From: DASQUK01 sp963756425
GTDB lineage: Bacteria > Actinomycetota > Acidimicrobiia > Acidimicrobiales > VFJN01
Assembly (NCBI GenBank): GCA_963756425.1
Contig: CAVWNW010000003.1
Span: forward strand, 124,001 to 188,000
Direction: 5' to 3'
DNA length: 64,000 nt
A program made the position numbers and the translations under genes. A model generated the notes under the pieces. It was not told the DNA's origin. It saw nothing but the letters and a program-made list of their open reading frames with translations, and searched no databases. Positions 49,799-58,611 of this stretch are shown piece by piece (the first letter of the stretch is position 1; every line of letters starts with the position of its first letter).

Positions 49799-51501
49799 GC
49801 GACCGGGGCCGCGATCAGCTCCGCGTGCTCCTCGCGCAGGAACTGCGCCCATTCGTCGTCGTCCCTCGCGAGGTGCCGCGCCGCCAGCGACCGAAGGTCC
49901 TCGAGCCGGACCTTCTGGCTCCCCGTATAGGTCAGCTCCTCGTCCTCGAAGAACAGGACCCGCCGGGGAACCTTGTACGACGCCAGAACCCCGCGCAGGT
50001 GGCCGGTGATGTCGTCGGCCGACACCGGGTCGAGGCTGCGGACGGCGCACAGCACGACCGCCTCCCCGAACCGCGGGTGCGGCACTCCCACGACGCTCCC
50101 CAGCTTCAGCCGGCCCCAGTTCGCCACTGCGGCCTCGACCTCGGCCGGGGACACGTTGGCGCCGGATGTCTTGATCAGTCCGGAGAGACGCCCGTGCCAG
50201 TGGAGGTAGCCCGCCTCGTCGAGGTGACCGGAGTCCTTGGTCCGGAACCAGCCGTCGTCGTCGAAGCAGTCCTCGGGGGCGACCTTGTAGTAGCCGCGCA
50301 TCAGGGTCACGCCCCTCACGGCGATCTCCCCCGTCTCCCCCACCCCCAGCGGCTCGCCACTGTCGGGGTCGACGATGCGGATCGCCATGCCCGGCAACGT
50401 CACGCCGTGCGTGGTCTCTCGCAGCTCGAGCGGCGAGTTCGAGGGAATGGAGGTGCAGATGGTGAACGTCTCGGTCAGGCCGTACGCGGCCCGCGGGTCT
50501 CCCGGATCGCCCTCGATCCGGGCCAGACGCCGCAGCGCGCTGTCCTGCGCCACCCGCCGCAGCGACGACAGGTCCCGCTTGTGGGCGTCCTCGTGCTCCA
50601 CCAGGGCGGCGGCCGAGTGGGGGAACGTGTGGACCGTGGTGATCCGCTCCCGCTCGAGCAGCTCGAGCGCCTCGCCGGCGTCGAACGCTTCCTGGCACAC
50701 GAAGCACGCACCGGACGCCAGCGTCCCGCCCAGCACGAACGCCAGCCCGGCGGTCCAGAAGAACGGGAACGGGCTCCAGACCCGATCGGATGGATCGAGC
50801 CCGAGCTGCTCCCGCCAGCGCCAGCTCTGCACGACCGGGCCCCTCTGGCGGTGCAGCACCGCCTTGGGGTGGGCGGTGGTGCCGGACGTGTAGATGATCA
50901 GCGCGTCGTCGCTCGGCACGACGCTGGCGGCCGCGGCGTCGAGCACTGCGTCGTCCACCGACGCGCCCGCACCGACCACGTCCCCCCAGCCCTCGACGCT
51001 GCGGTGCTCGGTAACGGGGCCGACGCACACGATGCGACGCAGGTGGGGGAAGCGGGCGACCGCGATGCGCCCGGGCTCGGCGTCGCCGATGCCCGGATGG
51101 TCGGCGACCAGCTCGTCGACGAATCGCCGGTCGACGAGCGACGCCTGGGTGACGAGCACCGAGGCGTCGCAGTGCCCGAGGATGTAGTCGCGCTCCTCGG
51201 CGGCGGCGAGGGTGCTCACGGGCACGGCGACCGCGCCCACGAGGGTGGCGCCATAGGCGGCCACCACGAACTCGGGGCGGTTGGCGAGCATCACGGCGAC
51301 CTTCGAACCCTTCGTGACACCCAGGGCGAGCAGGCCCTTCCCGAAGGCCCGCACCTCCGCATGCAGCTGCTCGTAGGTGAGCCGTCGGTCGCCGAAGACC
51401 AGAGCCTCGTTGCCTGGATAGCGCTCGGCCACCTGGGCGATGAACCGGCCGTGCGTGAGGTCGTCGGCGGCCACCGGCAGGCCGAGATACCCCCCGCCCA
51501 T
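49795..51501 (-). CDS. AMP-dependent acyl-CoA ligase
   Basis: This 568-residue ANL-family ligase has the ATP motif IIYTSGTTAHPKAVLH (note A-H in place of the usual G-x, near residue 190), AAYGLTETFTICTS, FRTKDSGHLDEAGYLHWHGR and a C-terminal TYTGSQKVRLEDLR segment with the catalytic-lysine position. It is somewhat longer than the other ligases in the window. ATG 51501 gives proper spacing from GGAGGAA; the adjacent ATG 51504 overlaps the Ccr stop (ATGA). It is followed by the PECR-like SDR gene with a four-base overlap. It presumably activates the pathway substrate of this operon, whose identity is unknown. Confidence 0.92.
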   Translation of the reverse strand: MGGGYLGLPVAADDLTHGRFIAQVAERYPGNEALVFGDRRLTYEQLHAEVRAFGKGLLALGVTKGSKVAVMLANRPEFVVAAYGATLVGAVAVPVSTLAAAEERDYILGHCDASVLVTQASLVDRRFVDELVADHPGIGDAEPGRIAVARFPHLRRIVCVGPVTEHRSVEGWGDVVGAGASVDDAVLDAAAASVVPSDDALIIYTSGTTAHPKAVLHRQRGPVVQSWRWREQLGLDPSDRVWSPFPFFWTAGLAFVLGGTLASGACFVCQEAFDAGEALELLERERITTVHTFPHSAAALVEHEDAHKRDLSSLRRVAQDSALRRLARIEGDPGDPRAAYGLTETFTICTSIPSNSPLELRETTHGVTLPGMAIRIVDPDSGEPLGVGETGEIAVRGVTLMRGYYKVAPEDCFDDDGWFRTKDSGHLDEAGYLHWHGRLSGLIKTSGANVSPAEVEAAVANWGRLKLGSVVGVPHPRFGEAVVLCAVRSLDPVSADDITGHLRGVLASYKVPRRVLFFEDEELTYTGSQKVRLEDLRSLAARHLARDDDEWAQFLREEHAELIAAPVA

Positions 51502-52754
51502 CATTTCCTCCCCAGGCCCGGCTCGGGGGCGCCGACCAGCGCCACCCGGTTGCCGAACACGTCGACGCCCCGCTCCATCTCGTCGTGCGCGTCGGGTATC
51601 TCCTCGAAGCGGTACAGCTTGCCGAGGCAGGGGTCGACGATCCCGCCCACCACCAGGTCGTTGTAGGCGCGGGCCTGCTCGTCGTTGGTCCCGTGCGATC
51701 CCTGCAGCCGCTTCTGCCGGACCCAGTGGTAGCGGAGGTCGACGACTGCGCTGTAGCCGGTCGTCCCGGCGCAGACCACGACCATGCCACCGGCCTCGCA
51801 GACGAAGATGCTCGTCGGGATCGTCGCCTCCCCGGGATGCTCGAAGACGATGGTGGGGTTCCTGCGCTCGCCCAGCGCCTCCCAGACCTTGGCCCCGAAC
51901 GCCCGGGCACCGCCGGTCCACTCCTTCTGGCCGTCGGCGTCCTCCCAGTGCGGTGCCATGCCCCAGTGCGAGAACTCCCGGCGGTTGACGTAGCCAACGG
52001 CGCCGAGCTTCTTGCAGTACTCGCCCCGCTCGTCGCCGGACACGACGGCCACCGGTCGCGCGCCTGCGGCCGCCGCCAACTGGATGGCCTGGGTGCCGAG
52101 GCCCCCTGACCCACCCCACACCAGCACCGGGTCGCCGTCCCGGAGGGTGTTCGGCGGCCAGCCGTGGAGCATCCGGTACGCGGTGGTGCCGACGAGCGTC
52201 GCCGCCGCGGCCTCCTCCCACGAGAGCTGGGGCGCCTTGGGCAGGCACTGGTGTGCCTGGGCGACCGTGAACTGTCCGAACGACCCGAAGTTGGTCTCGT
52301 AGCCCCAGATCCGCGCCGACGGCGCCAGCATGGGGTCTTTCCCGGCGGCGACCCAGGGGTCGTCGGCATCCCACCAGCCGTGGTGGATGACCACCTCGTC
52401 GCCGACGCCGATGTCACGTACCGCCTCGCCGACGGCGTAGACGATGCCGGATGCGTCCGAGCCCCCGATGTGGAAGTCCCAGGGCTCGCCCGCCTTCTGG
52501 CGGACGCGGATGACGTCGATCGGCAGGCCCCGCGCCGCCCACACGTTGTTGAAGTTGATGCCCGCAGCCATCACCGCCACCAGGACTTGGTCGGGGGCCA
52601 GCCGCGGGACGTCGACCGCCTCGACCCGGAACGCGGTCTGCGGGTCGCCGAAGCGGTCCTGGCGGATGACCTGGGCCCACATCCGCTTCGGCACCTCGCC
52701 GACGGGCGGCAGCTCACCGATCGACAGTGATTCGGTCCCTGGCATTGCGGTCAC
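51501..52754 (-). CDS. ccrA: Crotonyl-CoA carboxylase/reductase family enzyme
   Basis: This 417-residue medium-chain reductase has the extended CCR layout: MWAQVIRQDRFGDPQTAFRVE, the AAGINFNNVWAARGLP substrate loop, IHHGWWDADDPWVAAGKDPM, IWGYETNFGSFGQF and the Rossmann motif VWGGSGGLGTQAIQLA. The asparagine (NFNNVW), glutamate (GYETNFG) and histidine (QGSHG) that hold CO2 in characterised carboxylases appear to be present, but the aromatic before the glutamate is Tyr rather than the usual Phe. It may reductively carboxylate an enoyl-CoA or simply reduce it with NADPH. GTG 52754 overlaps the hotdog gene stop by four bases; ATG 52745 is an alternative. It is coupled to the ligase gene downstream. 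Confidence 0.9.
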   Translation of the reverse strand: MTAMPGTESLSIGELPPVGEVPKRMWAQVIRQDRFGDPQTAFRVEAVDVPRLAPDQVLVAVMAAGINFNNVWAARGLPIDVIRVRQKAGEPWDFHIGGSDASGIVYAVGEAVRDIGVGDEVVIHHGWWDADDPWVAAGKDPMLAPSARIWGYETNFGSFGQFTVAQAHQCLPKAPQLSWEEAAAATLVGTTAYRMLHGWPPNTLRDGDPVLVWGGSGGLGTQAIQLAAAAGARPVAVVSGDERGEYCKKLGAVGYVNRREFSHWGMAPHWEDADGQKEWTGGARAFGAKVWEALGERRNPTIVFEHPGEATIPTSIFVCEAGGMVVVCAGTTGYSAVVDLRYHWVRQKRLQGSHGTNDEQARAYNDLVVGGIVDPCLGKLYRFEEIPDAHDEMERGVDVFGNRVALVGAPEPGLGRK

Positions 52755-53905
52755 TCGTTGGGCAGCGAGATCTCCGCGGTGCCCTTGGCCATGACGGCGT
52801 CGCGCTGGTTCGTCATCGTGTACTCGACGAAGGCGAGGTGCTGCCCGGTGCCCGGGTCGATGTCCTTGCCTGTGACGGTGCCGTTGAGGAACGTCGCGTC
52901 GCCGGTGAACGCGGGGTTGCGGTACTGGGCGTTCGAGTGGACGATCTCACCCCACTCACCGGACCAGTTGGTGAGGTAGTCGAGGATCCAGGCGCCCATC
53001 GTGGCGCCGTAGCCATAGCCACGGGGCATGCCGATGAGCCGCGCGTAGCGGGGCTGGACGTGGCCGCGGGACGGGCCCTGGTACAGGCCGTCGGCCCTGG
53101 TCGGATCGATGGCAGCCTTGTGCGGGTCTCGACTCATCTCGGGCAACCAGCCGGCCGCGTCGGTGGTCGACACGCCCCAGTAGTCGGCGGCGCCCCAGAT
53201 GTTCATGTTGAAGGCGCGCCACTCGGTGGTGAAGCTCATCAGCGTGTGCGGCCCGATGGGGCGCGTCGGCAGGCGATCGCCCTCGTTCACGTCCTTCCAC
53301 AGCAGCTTGTCGTGGCCGCGGAACGTGCCGTAGTAGGCGAACTTCTGCTCCTCGATGTCCGCCAGGGCGTCGTCGCTCCACTCGGGGTCGTCCTTCTCGC
53401 TGAACTGGGCGCGCCGGCGCGCCTCGTCGGCGAGGTAACGGATCGATGTCGACCGCTGCTTGGCGATCATCTCGCCGCGCTGATTGATGTACGTCGTGTC
53501 GCCCCGGGAGAACATGGTGGGGCCGGCGAACTTCGTCTCGGTGACCCGGTAGTCGAACAGCATCCGCTCGCCCTTGATGTTGTCGCCCGGCTCGATGCGG
53601 GGGCCGAAGAACCACCATTCGTCGCCACCGAAGATCATGTGCGAACCCGGGATCGTCCCCTGGATGGCCGGCGTGGCACCGTGCCCGACGTCGGTGGCCA
53701 CGGCGAACGACTGCGGCGCCACGATGCGCCCGAAGCGCCCCTCGGCGGCGAAGCGGTCGTCGTAGTAGAGGCGGTTGGGGTTCTGCATGCCCTGCACCCA
53801 GCGCCGGACGTCGTTGACGTGCACCGGGTCCTTGAGGTACCCGCCGCCGAGCGGGACGCCCACCCAGCGGTCGACGTCGGACGTGTCGAGCGTTACGTCA
53901 CCCAT
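52751..53905 (-). CDS. Double-hotdog MaoC-type enoyl-CoA hydratase-like protein
   Basis: This 384-residue protein appears to contain two hotdog domains. The first (residues about 10-165) has VHVNDVRRWVQGMQNPNRLYYDD and the strand ETKFAGPTMFSRGDTTYINQRGEM. The second (about 205-380) has DRLPTRPIGPHTLMSFTTEWRAF and the tail LAFVEYTMTNQRDAVMAKGTAEI. Such double proteins hydrate bulky enoyl-CoAs. Helix-like YYDDRFAAEGRFGRIVAPQSFA is the usual lid region. It is the first gene of the 48-54 kb operon; its start ATG 53905 is preceded by AGGAGGGGCCC. The operon product set (hydratase, enoyl reductases, ligase) suggests degradation or reductive assimilation of an acyl-CoA. Confidence 0.88.
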   Translation of the reverse strand: MGDVTLDTSDVDRWVGVPLGGGYLKDPVHVNDVRRWVQGMQNPNRLYYDDRFAAEGRFGRIVAPQSFAVATDVGHGATPAIQGTIPGSHMIFGGDEWWFFGPRIEPGDNIKGERMLFDYRVTETKFAGPTMFSRGDTTYINQRGEMIAKQRSTSIRYLADEARRRAQFSEKDDPEWSDDALADIEEQKFAYYGTFRGHDKLLWKDVNEGDRLPTRPIGPHTLMSFTTEWRAFNMNIWGAADYWGVSTTDAAGWLPEMSRDPHKAAIDPTRADGLYQGPSRGHVQPRYARLIGMPRGYGYGATMGAWILDYLTNWSGEWGEIVHSNAQYRNPAFTGDATFLNGTVTGKDIDPGTGQHLAFVEYTMTNQRDAVMAKGTAEISLPNE

Positions 53906-54142
53906 GCGAGGGCCCCTCCTGGCGGTTCTCGGTGCGGTGGCTCGGCGATCCCGGGGAGTTTCGCCTTAGGTGTATAAGAATAGAAGTCTACATCAGACAG
54001 GATGACGGCCCCTCTCGGCCGGGCTCGGGACCGCGGACGCATCGTTGTCGAGGACCACCCGTCGAGGGTGAGGACAGGGCGTCGATGATGTTGCTCCGTT
54101 GCCGTAGGAGGCACCGTAGGTGCCGTGCAACTGGAGGTGGCC
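53906..54142. promoter_or_regulatory. Divergent promoter region
   Basis: This 237-bp region lies between the hotdog/Ccr operon (-) and the SHOCT gene (+). The A/T-rich promoter zone is at 53965-54000, including TACATCAGA (53989-53997), shared with the 43.07-kb promoter region. The leader of the SHOCT gene carries the hairpin GGCACC-GTA-GGTGCC at 54110-54124. No gene is seen. Confidence 0.5.
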
Positions 54143-54613
54143 ATGGTCCTTGCCGACGTCGACCTTGGGGACCTGATCTGGACGACGATCTGGATCTTCT
54201 TCCTGATCCTGTTCATCTGGGTCTTCATCATGATCATCAGCGACCTGTTCCGCGACCACAAGCTGTCGGGATGGGCGAAGGCGATCTGGGTGGTCGCCCT
54301 GATCATCTTCCCGTTGATCGGGTCGCTCGTGTACCTCATCGCCCGTGGTCAGGGCATGGCCGAGCGGTCGGCGGCCCAGGAGCGGCACGCCCGAGCCGAG
54401 TTCGACGACTACGTCCGGTCGACGGCCGCGTCCGGCACGAGTGCCGCGGACGAGCTGGCGCGACTGGCGGACCTGCGCGACAAGGGCACGATCACGGAGG
54501 CCGAGTTCCAGACGATGAAGGCCAGGGTCGTGGGCGGGTCCGGCACCGGCACGATGACCGGGACGACGACCGCATCGACGGCCGGGGCGTCAACCGACAC
54601 ACCGACCGGCTAG
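54143..54613 (+). CDS. Membrane protein with phospholipase-D-N-like and SHOCT domains
   Basis: This 156-residue protein has two transmembrane helices (about residues 9-33 and 46-66; the loop between carries FRDHKLSGWAKA) in the pattern of the PLDc_N domain. A cytoplasmic helix and a SHOCT motif (ELARLADLRDKGTITEAEF, residues 112-130) follow, then a Ser/Thr/Gly-rich tail. Proteins of this kind are common in actinobacteria and have no established function; the SHOCT motif is thought to mediate oligomerisation. ATG 54143 has GGAGG five bases upstream and is preferred to the ATG at 54125. A strong terminator follows. Confidence 0.9.
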   Translation: MVLADVDLGDLIWTTIWIFFLILFIWVFIMIISDLFRDHKLSGWAKAIWVVALIIFPLIGSLVYLIARGQGMAERSAAQERHARAEFDDYVRSTAASGTSAADELARLADLRDKGTITEAEFQTMKARVVGGSGTGTMTGTTTASTAGASTDTPTG

Positions 54614-54662
54614 AGAACGACCCGCGGCGGTAGCCAGAAGACGCTGCCCGCGAGCGCCCACT

Positions 54663-54700
54663 AGTGCCCCGGTACCGGTGCCGGGGCACTGGCGCGTTTT
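54663..54700 (+). terminator. Rho-independent terminator
   Basis: AGTGCCCCGG (54663-54672) and CCGGGGCACT (54681-54690) form a 10-bp perfect stem with an 8-nt loop, followed by GGCGCG and a T-run (54697-54700). It ends the plus-strand SHOCT gene and lies 4 bp before the end of the convergent lipoprotein gene. Confidence 0.8.
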
Positions 54701-54703
54701 CGT

Positions 54704-56137
54704 TCAGCCGGCGAGCTGCAGGCCGGCGACAGACTCGACGAGCCGGGGCACCGCGTCAGCGACGGCGCCAGTGTCCTCGTCGTCGGCGGCCGCTCTGAGG
54801 TCCTCCAACTGACCTCCGATCGCGTCCACATCGGCCTGCTCGAAGCGGTCGGCGATCCGGTCCCAGACCCACTCGAGCGAGCTGACGTCGCCGGCTATCT
54901 GCCCGGCGTCGGCCTCGTCGCTGGCGCTGTCGAGGGCGAGCTGGTTGGCCCAGACGTTGAACCGGCCGAGGTCGACCTCGTCCGGCGACCGGTACTGCAG
55001 CTTCAGGTCGAGGGCGGCCATCTCGACGTCGAGCGTGGCGTTGCGGGCACCCTCCGGGTTGCGGTCGTCGACCGCCGGCATCAACGCGTTGCCCCGGAGT
55101 GCGTCGAGGGCCTGGCCCATCTGCACGGCGAGCAGCGGAGGCACGGTGCCGGTCGCCCGGTGGTCCTCCCACGCGGCGGTCACCGCGTCGAATGAGCGCG
55201 TCGCCGTCTCCCAGTCACCGCTGTCGGCGGCGGCGAAGACCTCGCGCGCGCCTCGCGAGACTGCCTCGAGCTCGGGGGGCACGCCGCCGGGCCGGGCGTC
55301 GGTGGGCACGGCGAGGGCGAGCGCCTCGAGATTGCCGCCGACACCTGAGGCGAACTCCCCGTAGCCGGGCGCGAACGTCTTGTCCTCGTAGTTCCCTTCG
55401 AGCAGGTGATTCTCGGTGCCGACCATCGCACCCGCGACCGGGCCGCGCGGTCCGTCGACGGTGACATCGAGGGTCTTGACGGTCACCTCCTCGAACACCC
55501 GGTCGGGGATGTTCTCGGGCCGGTAGGCCTGCCCGATCTGGGGGTCGGCGGGCATGATCATGCCCGGCGGGCCGTCCTTGCCGGCGATCCATGTGCCGTC
55601 GGTGTCGGCGACGACCCCGTCCTCGTAGTTGAAGACGTCCTCGCCGAAGTACCAGACGTTGCCGGCGTCATCCTGCGCATACCAGTCGAGCGCCACCTCA
55701 TGGATGCGCCCGTCGAGGTACGAGACGAACTGGGAGGCCAGCGTCTCGACCTTCTGGCCGTCCACGTCGACGACCTTGGGCGCGGGCAGCAGCACGGTCT
55801 CGATCCGGAGCGGGTTGCCCTCGTCGTTGCCCAGCAGGACGGCCGAATGGAGGTCACTGATCGGGAACAGCGCGTTGTCTACCGTCGTAGGTACCGAGAA
55901 CGTCGGTTCAACGAGGTCGGCCCGCTGGCTGTCGGGCGCCGTTGGCTGCGTCGGGGTGTCGGACGCCGGCGCGGCGTCCGTCGAGCCCTGGTCGACCGAG
56001 TTGGAGCCGCCGGAGTCGCTGCACGCGGCCGCTGCCAGCGCCGCGGCCAGGCAACCGCCGAGCAGTGTCCGCGACGGCCCGAGCGTGCGGGGGGATGTGT
56101 GCGCATCTCGTCGATGGCGGAGGTGATGGAGGTACAT
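54704..56137 (-). CDS. Lipoprotein of unknown function
   Basis: This 477-residue exported protein has a signal sequence ending in a lipobox with Cys39 (LAAAAC), followed by a Ser/Gly/Thr/Pro-rich linker to about residue 75. Residues about 78-280 form a beta-rich domain (TFSVPTTVDNALFPISDLHSA, DWYAQDDAGNVWYFGEDVFNYEDG, GQAYRPENIPDRVFEEV), which resembles a ligand-binding or structural domain found in actinobacterial lipoproteins. Residues about 295-475 are predicted helical, with acidic heptad-like stretches. I do not recognise a family with certainty. AAAGGGAC precedes the ATG. It is divergent from the small membrane protein gene at 56341. Confidence 0.8.
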   Translation of the reverse strand: MYLHHLRHRRDAHTSPRTLGPSRTLLGGCLAAALAAAACSDSGGSNSVDQGSTDAAPASDTPTQPTAPDSQRADLVEPTFSVPTTVDNALFPISDLHSAVLLGNDEGNPLRIETVLLPAPKVVDVDGQKVETLASQFVSYLDGRIHEVALDWYAQDDAGNVWYFGEDVFNYEDGVVADTDGTWIAGKDGPPGMIMPADPQIGQAYRPENIPDRVFEEVTVKTLDVTVDGPRGPVAGAMVGTENHLLEGNYEDKTFAPGYGEFASGVGGNLEALALAVPTDARPGGVPPELEAVSRGAREVFAAADSGDWETATRSFDAVTAAWEDHRATGTVPPLLAVQMGQALDALRGNALMPAVDDRNPEGARNATLDVEMAALDLKLQYRSPDEVDLGRFNVWANQLALDSASDEADAGQIAGDVSSLEWVWDRIADRFEQADVDAIGGQLEDLRAAADDEDTGAVADAVPRLVESVAGLQLAG

Positions 56138-56340
56138 GCCGTCGTCCCTTTCGTCGGGGAGTTGATCGAGCTCGAGCTCATGCCTCGGATGATGCTGGGA
56201 GCCGGCTGAGCGTCCGCTGAATCCCGCAGGGGATGTGGGCGCCGGGTGTCAGCGGGCGTTCAGGCGCCGGCGCTGATTCATCCCTTGGATAGGAGGCGGC
56301 CGCCCGTAATGTCATCGCCAACCATGCGAGGGGTTCCCCC
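56138..56340. other. Divergent intergenic region
   Basis: This 203-bp region lies between the lipoprotein gene (-) and the membrane protein gene (+) and presumably carries both promoters. No clear operator, hairpin with T-run or small gene is visible. Confidence 0.4.
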
Positions 56341-57048
56341 GTGAGCGATCCGCCGACCGAGTCTTCCCCGGTGAGCGATGCACCGGATGGAGGCACCGCG
56401 CCCGGGGACTCCGAGACGCACGAGGTGAGCGGGGGCGAACGGCGGTTCGAGATCGTCGCCACCGTCCTCCTCGCGCTGACGGCGCTGGCCACAGCCTGGA
56501 GCGGCTACCAGGCGTCGCTGTGGGACGGGATCCAGTCGAGCAACTACACCCAGGCGTCCGCGGCCCGCACCGAGGCCTCGCAGAACCACACCGAGGCCAA
56601 CCAGTTCCGGCTGGGTGACCTCAGCGAGTTCGAGAACTACATCGACGCCACCGTCGGCGGCGATGCGCCGCTGGCCGACTTCTACCGCCAGCGGTTCCGT
56701 GACGAGTTCGAGCCGGCATTCGCGGCATGGATCGCCCTCGACCCGTTCACCAACCCGGATGCCCCCGCGAGCCCGTTGGCGATGCCGGAGTACCGGCTCG
56801 CCGACGACCAGGAGGCGAAGGATCTCGACGCCCGTGCGGAGGCAAAGTTCAAGGAGGGCGAAGACGCCAACAACTTCTCCGACACCTACACCGCCGCGAC
56901 CTTGTTCTTCGCGGCGGCGCTCTTCTTCGCCGCGATCTCCGAACGTTTCAGCTACCGGCGTGCCCGCGCCAGCCTGCTCGCCTTCGCGGCGATCGGGCTC
57001 GTCGGGGGAGCCATCCTCATGGCCACCCAACCGGTGACCACCGGCTGA
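56341..57048 (+). CDS. Membrane protein with three predicted helices, unknown function
   Basis: This 235-residue protein has a disordered acidic/Pro-rich N-terminus (residues 1-33), TM1 (about 36-55, IVATVLLALTALATAWSGYQ), a hydrophilic helical domain (56-175) and two C-terminal helices (about 178-195 and 205-225). Between the last two lies a basic RFSYRRARA turn. The layout resembles DUF4337-like proteins. No catalytic motif is visible. The GTG at 56341 is the start; GGATAGGAGG lies some way upstream (about 56287), so a further upstream start was considered but none is in frame. It is convergent with the ClC channel gene. Confidence 0.8.
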   Translation: MSDPPTESSPVSDAPDGGTAPGDSETHEVSGGERRFEIVATVLLALTALATAWSGYQASLWDGIQSSNYTQASAARTEASQNHTEANQFRLGDLSEFENYIDATVGGDAPLADFYRQRFRDEFEPAFAAWIALDPFTNPDAPASPLAMPEYRLADDQEAKDLDARAEAKFKEGEDANNFSDTYTAATLFFAAALFFAAISERFSYRRARASLLAFAAIGLVGGAILMATQPVTTG

Positions 57049-57164
57049 GGGTCAAGGCCCAGCTGGTGGTAAGCCGCGTACTTCACGAACGGCACGGCTC
57101 CGGCCGAGGGGTCCAGCCAGTCGCCGCGCTTGATCTCACCTTTCTTGACGGTCAGCCAGATCAC
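57045..57164 (-). other. Coding-like stretch downstream of the ClC gene
   Basis: A minus-strand frame beginning with GTG at 57164, two bases after the ClC stop, reads IWLTVKKGEIKRGDWLDPSA and then GAVPFVKYAAYHQLGLDP before running antisense into the neighbouring membrane-protein gene (formal stop 56952). The composition is protein-like, unlike the GC-biased shadows elsewhere. It may be a short accessory gene or the 5' remnant of a longer one. I recognise no family. Confidence 0.35.
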
Positions 57165-57166
57165 CG

Positions 57167-58463
57167 TCAGGCCGGGGCTGCTGGTTTCGCCGCGGCTGCG
57201 CGGGCCTGCTTGCGGCTGGCCATGAGGTACTTGACGGCCTCCATGGTGAGGAAGGCGGTGACGACGGCGATCAGGATGGGTGCGGTCTGCAGCGCCCCGA
57301 CCTGGGTCAGGAAGGCGGCCATCAGCACCATGGAGAACGGTGCGGGCGCGAGCGCCCCGGGGACAGCGGCGAGCAGGCAGGTGAACGCCAGCCCCAATGG
57401 CACGTCGGGGATGACCTCGTGGACGAGGACTCCGGCGGTTCCGCCGATGAACAGCGAGGGGAAGATGGGCCCGCCGACGAAACCGCTGCCCTGGCTGACG
57501 GCGAAGGTGAGCATCTTGGCGATCAAGATGGCGGCGAGGAGACCCAGGCCCAGGGTCCCGGCGTCATCGAGTACGGTCGTGAGCTGATCGCCGCCGGAGA
57601 ACATCGTCAGCGGCAGTGCCACGCCGACGATCCCGAATACCAGGCCGCCCAGCGTTGATTTCGCGATGGCCGGGGCCTTGAGCCGGCCAAACAGCCGCGC
57701 CGCCGCCGTCATGAACCCAGCCAGCAGCGTCACCACCAGGGCTGCGAACAGACCCAGGGCGACCCCGGCGAGTAGCTGCCAGTCCTCGTACTTGTAGGTC
57801 GGCACCTGGTACTTGTCCACGAACACGGCGCCAGCGATGGCGAAGTAGATGCCGAACGAGACGCTCGATGCCACGATCTCCGCGGCGAGCGCCTTGGCGA
57901 ATCGCTGCCCGCCCGGGCGGGCGACCTCCAGGATCAGCAGCACCACGATCACCGTGCTGGAGAACAGCCCACCGTAGGCGCCGGCGAAGCCGGCCAGGGT
58001 GTTCACCTGGGAGTCCTCTTTGCCGAGCGCCCTTCGCTGCCGCGAGCCAGCTTCCCGCCCCGCCGCCCATGGCGCCCAGCGCCTTTTCCGGGCCGAGGCT
58101 CGCGCCACCGATCAGCGACACCGTCGAGACGGCCACGATCCCCGGCACCAGTCCCGGGTCGACGTGCTCGGTTTGCAGGTCGTCGAACAGGCCAGGAACC
58201 TCCTGGGGCAGGCGGGTCAGACGGCGCAGCAGCCCGACCACGGCACCAGCCGCCGCGGCGATCGCCACCCACCACCAATGCCCGCCGAACCAGCCCGAAT
58301 CGGAATCGCTGTACCACTCGCCCCCGACGTCGATCACTCCGATGAAAACCAGGCCGGCGAACCCGCCGAACACCCCGAGGGCCACCGCGTAACCCATCAG
58401 GACCCAGAACTCCCGCTTCTGGGTGACCGGCGGTTCCGCGGCTGGCCCGGATGAGATGCTCAC
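57167..58463 (-). CDS. ClC-type chloride channel/transporter, interrupted by a one-base frameshift
   Basis: This is a multipass anion channel or H+/Cl- exchanger of the ClC family. The first frame runs from the N-terminus through ALGVFGGFAGLVFIGVI, RRLTRLPQEVPG and the selectivity-filter region IGGASLGPEKALGAMGGGAG. The second frame continues ALGKEDSQVNTLAGFAGAYG, the helical core and the second filter motif SGFVGGPIFPSLFIGGTAG. The break is at the GGG of 58030-58032: removing one G rejoins ...GSWLAAA with the second frame, and 58463-57167 is 3n+1 long. The corrected protein has about 431 residues, close to single-domain bacterial ClC proteins without CBS domains. GTG 58463 is a tentative start; the frame is open further upstream. 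Confidence 0.87.
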
Positions 58464-58611
58464 GACGCGGACCTCAGCGGAGCTGAACTCCCACGCCGCC
58501 ACGGCCGCCAGCAACCGAGCGGACCGTCTCGGTCAGCTACCTGGCACTTCGACGAGCCCCGGCTCGGCATATCGCCTCCACCCCCGGCAGGTTTCCAGAT
58601 GAACGCACGAC

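Noticed and set aside
49058..52417. A 1119-residue continuous minus-strand frame joining the SDR to upstream sequence
   Set aside because: Upstream of 49798 the frame is out of phase with the ligase and CCR-like genes and has shadow composition. The SDR has its own GTG in a four-base overlap.
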